In this document: one piece after another, positions 21,480 to 31,900 of the stretch
Position numbering within the stretch: the stretch's first letter is position 1
Layout: each line of letters begins with the position of its first letter
NCBI RefSeq assembly: GCF_902635505.1
Contig: NC_045432.1
Coordinates: 6,693,275-6,757,274, forward strand
DNA: 64,000 bases
Source: Sarcophilus harrisii
Taxonomy: Eukaryota; Chordata; Mammalia; Dasyuromorphia; Dasyuridae
Direction of reading: 5' to 3'
Made by a program: the position numbers and the translations under genes
The notes under the pieces: generated by a model
Databases searched by the model: none
Told to the model about the DNA's origin: nothing
The model's input: the letters and a program-made list of their open reading frames with translations, nothing else

Positions 21480-24400
21480 CTACCAGTCCCAGGTGGGGGC
21501 AAGGATTACAGGGGCCGCTGGATCATACAGATGGCCAGTGGGGGGGTGAGGGAGAAGAGTGGCTTCGGTGAGGAAAGCAGAAGGGGAGCTTGGGCACATC
21601 AGGCAGGCTGTCCAAGGTGGGGGGTAAGGGTCGGAAATGCAAACCCTACAGAGAGTGGGGTGAGGCAGAGATAACCAGCTTGGAGGGAGGGAGCCGTACA
21701 AATCGTGCCTGTGCGTGGCACATGAGGTAGGTCACCAGGGGGGCCGGAAGTCCACTGGGAGAAGGGCAGGGGCTAGGAATTAGAGGGACCCCTGGGGAGG
21801 TCAGAGGGACCTCCTGCTGTGAGATTGGGGTGAAGACCACCCACTGGGAGGAGAGTGTAAGTTCTGCCTGTAGGAGGGAGATCCAGGAGGTCACCAGCGC
21901 CCCAAGAGTGGGCCCACAGGGCACAGATGATTTTGGAGATGGTGAGAAGTTAGAGGGGCCGGCTTGGGGGGATCAGAGAGACCTCGCACAGTGGGATTAG
22001 GGTGAAGGTATGACCACCAACTGGGAAGGGAGTGCAGCTTGTGCCTGTGGGTGCCAGCTCGGGTAGATCACCAGGGGGCCAGAGGGGACGATCTATTGGG
22101 GAGAAGGCAGGGGTGGTGATTAGGGGTTAGAGGGGCCCACTTGGGTAGGGTCAGGGTGACCTCCCACAGTGGAGTTGGGGTGTGGATAACACCACCAACT
22201 GGGAGGGGAGTGCAAGTCCTGTCTGTGGCTGGGAGAAAAGGGAGGTTACCAGTCCTCCAGGCACCAGGGGCCAGTCCATGGGGAGAAGGGCAGGAGTTAA
22301 GGGTGAAAGGGGCCCACCTGGGGAGGGTCAGAGAGACCTCCACTGTGATGCTGGGTAGTTCAAGACCACCCTCAGAAAAATGCAAGTCTTGTCTGTGGGT
22401 GAGAGATCGGGGACGTCACCAATGGCCCGTCGGTGAGCTGCAGGGGAGAGCCGAGAGGGGTCAGACACCTTGTGTGGTGGGGGTGGAGGAAGTAATTCTG
22501 GGAGTGGTGAGGGGATACAGGGGCCAGCCCGTGGGGTCAGAAGGACCTCCCACTGTGAAGTTCAGATGAGGATATGAGCACTAACAGGGAGGAGAAAACA
22601 AGACTTCCTGTGGGTGGGAGATGAGGGAGGGCACCAGCGGGCCAGAGGGGACAGTCCACTGTGGGGAGGACAGGGTGATGCTTAGGGCTTAGACAGGATA
22701 GCCTAGGGCGTCAGAGAGACCACCCACAGTGGGCCGATGGCAGCCGATTCAGGGGTGTTGAGGGTGTACAGGGGATGGCCTGGGAGGGTCAGAAAGACCC
22801 CCCCCCAGTGGGCCAATGGTAGCCCACTGTCCTAGAGGGCACAGTCCATTGGGGGGTGGTGAGGCCTTTGAGGGGATGGCCTAGGGGATCAGAGGGACCC
22901 CCTACACTGGGCCAGTGATAGACAATTCGGGGGTAGTCAGGGCTTGCACAGGATGGCTTAGCACTCGGAGAGACCCCCCACAGCAGGCCAATGGTAGCCC
23001 ATTTGGGGGTGGTGAAGGCTTACAGGGGATGGCCTAGGACATGGGAGGGACCCCCCACAGTGGGCCAATGGTAGCCCTCTGTCCCAGAGGGGACAGTCCA
23101 TAAGGGGATGGTAAGGGTTTCGAGGGGAAGGCCTGGTTGGTTAGAGAGACCCCCCACAGGGGGCCAATGGCAGCCGATTTAGGGGTTGTGAGGGCTTAGT
23201 GGGGATGACCTGGGGAGGTCAGAGAGATCCCCCACAGTGGGCCAATGGCAGCTTACTGTCTCAGAGGGCACAGTTCATTGGGGGATGGTGAGGCCTTTGA
23301 GGGGATGGCCTGGGGCGTCAGAGAGACCTCCCACAGTGGGCCAATGGCAGCCCATTCAGGGGTGGTGAGGGCTTAGACGGGATGGCCTAGGGGGTCAGAG
23401 GGACCCCCTACACTGGGCCAGTGGTAGACAATTCGGGGGTAGTCAGGGCTTGCACAGGATGGCTTAGCACTCGGAGAGACCCCCCACAGCAGGCCAATGG
23501 TAGCCCATTTGGGGGTGGTGAAGGCTTACAGGGGATGGCCTAGGACATGGGAGGGACCCCCCACAGTGGGCCAATGGTAGCCCTCTGTCCCAGAGGGGAC
23601 AGTCCATAAGGGGATGGTAAGGGTTTCGAGGGGATGGCCTGGTTGGTTAGAGAGACCCCCCACAGGGGGTCAATGGCAGCCGATTTAGGGGTTGTGAGGG
23701 CTTAGCGGGGATGACCTGGGGAGGTCAGAGAGATCCCCCACAGTGGGCCAATGGCAGCTTACTGTCTCAGAGGGCACAGTTCATTGGGGGATGGTGAGGC
23801 CTTTGAGGGGAGGGATGGTGAGGCCTTTGAGGGGATGGCCTGGGGCGTCAGAGAGACCTCCCACAGTGGGCCAATGGCAGCCCATTCAGGGGTGGTGAGG
23901 GCTTAGACGGGATGGCCCAGGACATGGGAGGGACCCCCCACAGTGGGCCAATGGTAGCCCTCAGTCCCAGAGGGGACAGTCCATAAGGGGATGGTAAGGG
24001 CTTTGAGGGGACGGCCTGATTGGTTAGAGAGACCCCCCACAGTGGGCTAATGGTAGCCCAGTAGGGGGTGGTAAGGGTTTAGACAGGAAGGCCTAGCACA
24101 TTGGAGAGAGCCCCCCATGGTAGCCCACTGTCCCAGAGGGGACAGTCCATTTGGGGGTGCTGAGGGCTTAGACGGGATGGCCTGGTTGGTTAGAGAGACC
24201 TCCCACAGGGGGCAATGGCTGCCCTCTGTCCCAGAGGGGACAGTCCATAAGAGGATGGTAAGGTCAGAGAGGGGATAGCCTGGTTAGTCGGAGACCCCCA
24301 CAGTGGGCCAGCTAGCCATTGGGGATGGGAGGGCTTACAGGGAGGCCTGGGGCGGGGAGACTCCACAGGGGCCAAAGCAGCCCAAGGGGTGGTCACGGGC

Positions 24401-27400
24401 TTAGAAGGATGGGCCTAGGGGGTTTAGAGAGACCCCAAGGGGCTAAGGAGCCCATTTGGGGGGATGGGTTTAGGGATTTGGGAAGGGGGACCCCCACAGT
24501 GGGCCAATGGTATCTTACTGTCTCAGAGGGCACAGTTTTGGGGGTAGGAGGCTTGGAGGATGGCCTGAGGGGCAGAGAGACCCCACACAGGCCAATGGCA
24601 GCCATTAGGGGGGAGGATGAGACAGGATGGTCCGTTTTAGGGAGACCTCACAGGGGGCCAAATTCAGGGGGGTGAGGGGAAGGGGATGGCCAAGGAGACT
24701 TCCCCACTGGGGCCAGGAGCCCATTCAGAGGCATTGAGGGACAGGGAGGCCTGGGGGCGGGGTCACAGGGACCAACAAGCCCATTTAGGGGGTGGTGGGC
24801 TTTAGAAGCGGGTAGGGGTCAGGAGGGACCCCCAACTGGGCCAATGGTAGCCCATTTGGAGGTGTTGGGGGCTTACAGGGGACGGCCTGGGGGAGAGACT
24901 TACAGGGGCCAATGGGACGTCAGGGGAGTGAGGGCTTACAGGGGATCCTGGGGGGGGAGAGGAACCACAAATGGCCTCACTGTCCCAAGGGGGCCCAAAA
25001 GGGTGGAAGGCCCTGAGGGACGGCCGGGTTAGATAGACCCCACAGGGCCAAGAGCACGTCTCAGAGGGCAGTTCATTGGGGGGTAGTGAGGCCTTTGAGA
25101 GGATGGCCTGAGGTGTCAGAGAGACCTCCCCACAGTGGGCCAATGGTAGCCCATTCAGGAGTGTTGAGGGCTAACACGGGATGGCATAAAGATTCAGAGA
25201 GACCCCCCACAGTCGGCCAATAGCAGTCCATTTATGGGGTGGTCAGGGCTTAGATGGGATGGCCTTGAGGGTCAGAAAGATGCCCCCACAGCGGGCCAAT
25301 GGTAGCCCATTTATGGGGTGGTCAGGGCTTAGACGGGATGGCCTAGAGGGTCAGAAAGACGCCTCCACAGCGGGCCAATGGTAGCCCATTTGGGGGTGGT
25401 GAAAGCTTACAGGGGATGGCTTAGGACATGGGAAGGACCCCCCACAGTGGGCCAATGGTAGGCCTCTGTCCCAGAGAGGACAGTCTATAAGGGGATGGTA
25501 AGGGTTTTGAGTAGATGGCCTGGCTGGTTAGAAAGACCCCCCACAGTAGGCCAGTGTTGGCCAACTGTCCATTCAGGGGTGCTGAGGGCTTAGAGAGGAT
25601 GGCCTGGGGTGGCAGAGAGACCTGGCAGTGGGCCAATAGCAGCCCATTTATGGGGTTCTCAGGGCTCACACGGGATGGCCTAAGACATCAGAGAGACCCC
25701 CCACAGTGAGCCAATGGTAGCCCATTCAGGGGTGGTAAGGGCTTACAAGGGATGGCCTAGGACATGGGAGGGACCCTCTACAGTGGGCCAATGGTAGGTC
25801 ACTGTCCCAGAGGGCACAGTTCATTGGAGTGTGGTAAGGCCTTTGACGGGATGGCCTGAGGTGTCAGAGAGCCCTTGCACAGTGGGCCAATAGCAGCCCA
25901 TTCAGGGGCAGTGAGGATGTAGACAGGATGGCCTGGGGTATCAAAGATACCCCCCCTCCACTGGGCCAAAGGCAGCCCATTCAGAGCTGTTGAGGGCTTA
26001 CAGGGGATGGCCTGGGGGGGTCAGAGAGACTTCCCATAGTGGGTCAATGGTAGCTCACTGTCCCAGAGGGGAGTCCATAAGGGGATGGTAAGGGCTTTGA
26101 GGGGATGGCCATGGTGGGCTCAGAGAGACCCCCCACGGTGGGCCAATGGCAGCCCATTCAGGGGCAGTGAGGATGTAGACAGGATGGCCTGGGGTATCAA
26201 AGATACCCCCCCTCCACTGGGCCAAAGGCAGCCCATTCAGAGGTGTTGAGGGCTTACAGGGGATGGCCTGGGGGGGTCAGAGAGACTTCCCATAGTGGGT
26301 CAATGGTAGCTCACTGTCCCAGAGGGGAGTCCATAAGGGGATGGTAAGGGCTTTGAGGGGATGGCCACGGTGGGCTCAGAGAGACCCCCCACGGTGGGCC
26401 AATGGTAGCCCATTCAGGGGCAGTGAGGATGTAGACAGGATGGCCTGGGGTATCAAAGATACCCCCCTTCCACTGGGCCAAAGGCAGCCCATTCAGAGGT
26501 GTTGAGGGCTTACAGGGGATGGCCTGGGGGGGTCAGAGAGACTTCCCATAGTGGGTCAATGGTAGCTCACTGTCCCAGAGGGGAGTCCATAAGGGGATGG
26601 TAAGGGCTTTGAGGGGATGGCCACGGTGGGCTCAGAGAGACCCCCCACAGTGGGCCAATGGTAACCCACTGTCCCAGAGGGCACAGTTCATTGGGATGTG
26701 GTGAGGCCTTTGAAGGGATGGTCTGGGGGGGTCAGAGAGAGCTCCAATTTGGGGGTTTGGGTGAGGAAGAGACCACCCCCTGAGAGGGGAGTGCAAGTCC
26801 TGCCTGTTGGTGGCATATCAGGGAGGCCCAATTGCCCAAAGTGGGAGGTGAAGGGACTGCCGATTCTGGGGGTGAGGAGGGGTTAGAGGGGCAGGCCTGT
26901 GGAGTGAGAGTAACCTCCCGCTGTGGCGTTAAGTGAGGATAAAACCACCAGATTCAGGGGGAGTACAAGTCGTGTCTGTGAGAGATCAGGAAAGTCACCA
27001 ATGGTGGGAGCAGAGGGGCCAGTCTATTTCGGGGTGGCCAGGGTTGAGAGGGGCCAGCCTAGGGGCCTCCAGCTGTGAGGTGAGCTGAGGAGAAGACCAC
27101 CAACTGGGAAGGGAGTGCAAGTCCTGCCTGGGCCTGGGACATCAGGGAGGTCAGTCCATTGGGGAAGGGGGTGGTGGTTAGAGGGGACACCGTGGGGGGG
27201 TTCAGAGAGCCCTCCTGCTGTGAGGTTGGGGAGGAGAAGAGCACTAACAGGGAGGAGATTGCAATTTCTATCTGTGGCTGGGAGATCAGAGAGGTCACCA
27301 AGTGCCCCAAGGTGGGCTCAGAGGGGACAGTTCACTTTGGGCTGGCAAGTGGTCAGAGGGGCTGGTGGGGGTCAACTGTCCCATAGTGGGGTTGAGGTGA

Positions 27401-27960
27401 GGATTAAACCACCACCAGGGAGGGAAGTGCAAGTTCTGCCTGTGGCTGGGAGATCAGGGCCGTCACCAATGGCCCAATGGGGGGGCTTAGAGGATATGGT
27501 GCGTTGGGGGGGCCTGTGGGGTGAGAGAGCCTCCCTGTTGTGTTATTGGGCTGAGGATAAGCCCACCAACTGTGAGGGGAGCGCAAGTGGGAGGTCGGGG
27601 AGGTCACCGACGGCCCAGAGGTGGGAGCAGAGGGCACAGCTGACTGGGAGGGTGGCGAGGGGTCGGAGCAGCCCCCGGGAGTACAGAGAGGTTGCCCAAA
27701 GAGGGGTAGGAGGGGCTCAGAAGAGATGCCTTGGGGGAGGGAAGCAGTGAGATTGCAGCTGCCAGAGCCCCCCCATGGGGGGAGCAGAAATAATTTGCTG
27801 TTGGGAGGTGGGGGGGGTCAAATGCACTGCGGGGGGAGGGGGCTGGAGTGCCTGTGGGGGTGGGGAATGCAGACTCTGAGTGGGTGGGAGACAGTACTTG
27901 GGGGAGATAATGAGGTGGGGGGGTCAGGCCCAGTATGGGCGTGAGGGGGGGTATAGTGTG
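21480..27960 (+). repeat. G-rich compound minisatellite, about 6.5 kb
   Basis: Almost the whole interval is tandem. The flanks (about 21,600-22,640 and 26,750-27,650) are built from units of about 150-175 bp marked by GAGTGCAAGTCCTGCCTG and CAACTGGGAGGGGAG. The centre is a shorter unit of about 76 or 102 bp. Both share a block like GGCCTGGGGGGTCAGAGAGAC, so the short unit probably came from the long one by truncation. The plus strand is strongly G-rich with many G runs. It ends about 150 bp before the FUNDC2 CpG island. No real open frame; the 211-codon frame at 27,115-27,750 is a by-product. Confidence 0.9.
22730..26690 (+). repeat. Core 76/102-bp array carrying CCAAT boxes
   Basis: Each unit has CACAGTGGGCCAATGGTAGC, then CCATT(T/C)(G/A)GGGGTGGTGAGGG, 'cttacaggggatggcct' and GGTCAGAGAGACCCCCC. 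The longer variant adds CTGTCCCAGAGGGGACAGTC. Intervals between successive CCAAT positions are mostly about 76 or about 102 bp. I count roughly two dozen exact GGCCAATGG copies plus variants (CCAATAG, CCAAAGG, GTCAATGG). Longer-range duplications lie at 22,881-23,390 against 23,389-23,810 and in three 256-bp repeats at 25,909-26,670. Confidence 0.85.
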
Positions 27961-28089
27961 CTCGTGAGGGTGCAGAGGTTCCTCGCTCCTGTGGAGTGTA
28001 GAACCTCTTTAGGTGCGCCCAATGCGAGAGAAGTAGCCTGAGACTCAGGGGGGGGTCCCTGGGGGGGGGCCTGCGTGGGGGTCCCTGAG

Positions 28090-28960
28090 GGGGGGGCCTG
28101 CGTGGGGGCTATTGTGACTCGCAGGCCCCCTCCCCTCCCCAGCCTTCTGCGGCATAGAGGTCTCCGGGGTGACGGGCGGGGGCCGCCCGCTCTGTGACGT
28201 CATCAAGCCTGGGCTGCTTCGCGGCTCCCGCCCCCACCTCGCTCTCTTTGCAGGCCGCACTGGGAATGGAAACATCTGTACCACGTGCAGGCAACCTCGC
28301 GTCGGCCTCTCGGCGCTCCACCTCCCACCGCTCCGAGCCCCAGCGCTCGTCCTCGCGAGATGAGCTAGACGACATGGCCGCCTCGAACCAAGGTGGGCCG
28401 GGGGGGGCGCCGGCGGGCCCGAGCCGAATGGGGAGGCGGAATAAGCAGGGAGGGTGGGCGAGCCGCTCGCTCGCGCGGGGACCTTCGGGGGTCGGCATCC
28501 GAGCTAGGGCGGAGTGGGTGGGGGAAGGTAAGTGGGGAGCGGAGCAGGGTGGGAGCGAGGCCGGGGAGGAGGGAAGGGGAGGGGTGGGGAAAGGAGGGAG
28601 GAGGAGTGGAATGAGAAGCCGCTGTGAACACTGGGGCGGGAGTTCGCACGGCGCGTGCGCCGGCTCTCGGCCCCTCCCTCCAGGTCGCTCACTTTTCTCC
28701 CTCACCCGCTCCCCCCCCCCCCCCCCCCCCTTCGCTTTGCTTTTACCCGGTGCTGCCTGGACACCCGGGACATTGTTGGTGGGGGAAACCGAATCACGGC
28801 GGGAGGGAGGCGGGGGTCCACAGAGTTAGGAGGTCTTTAGGGCCTAGTTGTCCAAGGCCAGCCCCCCCCTCCCCCGGAGGGGAAGGCTTCCCGGCCTGCA
28901 CTGCGCCCTGGAACTCCTTGATTCGGGCGGGGCGGGGCTGGGAGTAGAAATCTCAAAGCT
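28090..28960 (+). promoter_or_regulatory. FUNDC2 CpG island promoter
   Basis: CpG-dense sequence begins sharply after the minisatellite and spans the first coding exon and start of intron 1. No TATA box is evident. A perfect CRE lies 64 bp before the ATG. The island also contains a C20 run (about 28,711-28,730). Confidence 0.75.
28195..28202 (+). promoter_or_regulatory. Perfect cAMP response element (TGACGTCA)
   Basis: The 8-bp palindrome TGACGTCA, the consensus for CREB/ATF factors, is 63 bp upstream of the FUNDC2 start codon inside the CpG island. The position is typical of functional CREs near a transcription start. Binding is inferred. Confidence 0.7.
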
Positions 28961-31900
28961 GGGGGGCCACGTCTTTGATTCCCCACTCATCGAGATGACC
29001 CCCGTAACTAACCCTGGCTTTTTCTAAAGCCTAGAATCGGGTCCTGATTTGTCTCCTGAATAGCGCACGTTGTCCCCTTTCCTAACCCTTCCTAGAGCAG
29101 CAGATAGAATCCGGAGGCTTGGATTCTAATCCCGCACTGTGTGCTCATGGGTAACTCGATTCTTTGCACCTGCTCCCTCATCTCCCGAGTTAAAATTAGA
29201 ATCCCCTTGACACCTGCCTCACTGGGCCACCAACAGACCAGTGAACAGTAAAGCAGGACGGGAGCTTTTCTCGCTTTGGAAATTACTTCAGTCCACACGG
29301 CTCATACCTAGGCTTAGAAGAGAGTTGCCCGATTGTCCAAGAAAGCAAATGACTGGCCCCGTGCCACATAGCTGGGAAAGGGCACAGCCAGAATTGGCCC
29401 TTCCTTAGGCCAGCATCATGTTCCCTTTCTGTAACAGCACCACATAATACCGTCCCATTCCAATCCCGAGATAATACTCACTCTTTGAGGGTAAATCTAG
29501 AACTCAGAAATATATTCAATTTCCTCTTAAACTAGTTTCCGGCTGGTGCCATACATTAGAATGATAAATCCCATAGCTTTTGGGGTAGAGTGAATAATTG
29601 AATGGAATTACTTTCTGTCACCACTCAGAGAACTAGCTCGGTTCCATTTTTTCTTTTTTTTTGGCAGAGCATGTTCCTGTCAGGGCATAACCCTGACACA
29701 AAATCAGTTTTTAGAAATAGGATTTGGGGGGCAGCTAGGTAGATGTGGCATCTGGCCAGGTGTGGGAAACATGTGTTTCAATTTGGCCTCAGACACTTCC
29801 CTTTGTTTGCCTTGGTTTACTCTTCTATAAAATAAACTGGAGAAGGTCCAGAAATAGTTTGTGATTTAATCTTCATTTAATTTATTGTGTACCCCCAGAA
29901 TTTCACTTGTTCACTCAACCTTTTTCTAGGAAAATTTGATGGGAATTTTGATTCCCTCGACCTCGCTGAATTTGCTAAGAAACAACCATGGTGGCGGAAG
30001 CTGTTTGGGCAAGATTCGGGGCCCTCTGCCGAGAAGTACAGTGTGGCTACCCAGCTACTGATAGGTGGAGTCACTGGCTGGTGAGTGACATCGACATCGA
30101 CATAGACAATAGGGGTTCCACATGACCCTAGTGGGTTCCATTGGGTTCAAGGCCTGGGCTGGGCAACATACAGTGGAATGGCCTAAGGCAGGGGGCCTCA
30201 AACTACAGCCACCAGGCCAGATGTGGCAGCTGAGGACGATTACCCCCCCCCCCCCAGGGCTAGGAAGTTTCTTTATTTAAAGGCCCACAAAACAAAGGTT
30301 TTGTTTTTACTCTAGTCCGGCCCTCCGACACTCTGAGGGACAGGGAACTGGCCCCGTATTTAAAAAGTTTGAGGACCCCTGGCTAGGGGAACCTGCCATT
30401 TTCTTCCTCATCTCCCCACCTAGAAACAAGTCCCCTGGGCCTTTCAAGTCTAGTTTAATTTCTATCATGTGGAGCAGGTGAAAGAACTAGATATATTTAG
30501 GTTTAGAAGGTTGAGTTTATAACATCTAGATCCGAGAAAGAACTTCAAAGGCCATCTAACTGTGAAGTTCTATTGCTAGAACCTTAGCAATCAGCCAGGC
30601 CAAACAGCTTCCTACAGCAGGTTTTGTGAAGGAAGTTGGGGGGGGCCCCTCACCCAATCTAGCCCCCTCCTCCCATCCTCGATAGCTCTCCTTTTGTAGC
30701 TACATCTAAGTCAATGCCTCCTCCTTCTAAACCCTCTGTACACACTGAAGCTGCCCCCTCCAAAGTTCTCAGGGATCTCCTTTGTGGCCAAATCCCATGG
30801 CCATTTCTCGGTCACCAGCCACCTTGGCGCCCCTACTGATCACCTTTGTGTCTGCCCCCCCCCCCCAAGGAGCTTTCATTTTAAGGGGGGGATATAACAC
30901 AAACAAGAGCTGAAAAATTAGACCATATGATCTCTGAAGTTCTATGGCCTGAATGTGAAATCAGTTACAACAGTTAAAAGCTCCATGAAAAGTAGTCACA
31001 TGTGTTTGAATCATCATTCTAGGCTGCCCCCAGCTTCAGCACAGGTTCATCTTTGTGTCACTTGTTGAGGAAAAAACATTTTCAGTACTGGGTTGTTTGG
31101 CTTCCAGGTCAGGCCCACGGGCCTTCCTGTACGTGAGCCCCCTTGGGTGTGGGGGAGGAGGGATACTACGTCAAAACTGACTTTTGTGTATGGACAGAAG
31201 GTCAGACAACAGATGTTTGACTCAGGCCTCCTCCTGTGCCAATATTCACGCACAGAAAGTTTCAAAACCCTGAACATGAGTGATCCTGTGAAATATTGGG
31301 GGAACGCAGGAACTCTGCTCAAGAACCTTAAGCAGAGTAATTTTCAAAATCTGCAACAGTATAAAAGTCACATTGAAAAAACATTGACCTCTGGAAAAAC
31401 CGTAGCTTCCGTTGAGGCCTGTTCAAAGCTGCAAACAGCCTACAGGCCTTTTCTCCCCCCTGAGATCTCTCCCCCGCTGCTGTTCTTCTAGGACAGCATT
31501 CATTGTCATCCTTCTCTCCTGAGCACTTCCCGGGAGTACGTAGCTAGTTTTTCAGATGTTAGTTTGACCTCCAATTGTTCAGTTGTCAACCCTTTGTTTT
31601 TATTTTGTAGGTGTACAGGATTCATCTTCCAAAAAGTCGGAAAACTAGCAGCAACAGCAGTCGGTGGTGGATTTTTCCTTCTCCAGGTCTGTTTGGGGAA
31701 CATGAAATGAATTGAGGTTTCATAGCTCCCAAGCTGGAAGGGAGTTCAGGGAGCCAAGCCTACGGTGGGGAAACGGAGGCCTTGGCAGGGTTAATAAGCA
31801 ACTTGCTCAGGATCACAGAAGTAGGGAGTGGCAGAGATGGGATGGAAATCTGGAAAGTGAGAGGGAGAGGCAGAATGATAACATTATGGGATGGGACTTC

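Noticed and set aside
27115-27750. 211-codon frame in the minisatellite
   Set aside because: Repeated Gly/Arg/Gln-rich phrases follow the tandem unit; not a protein.
21480-27960. GC-rich X-linked tandem repeat as part of the marsupial RSX RNA gene
   Set aside because: RSX is reported near HPRT1 and PHF6, not near FUNDC2, and nothing here shows a transcript. Left as a satellite.
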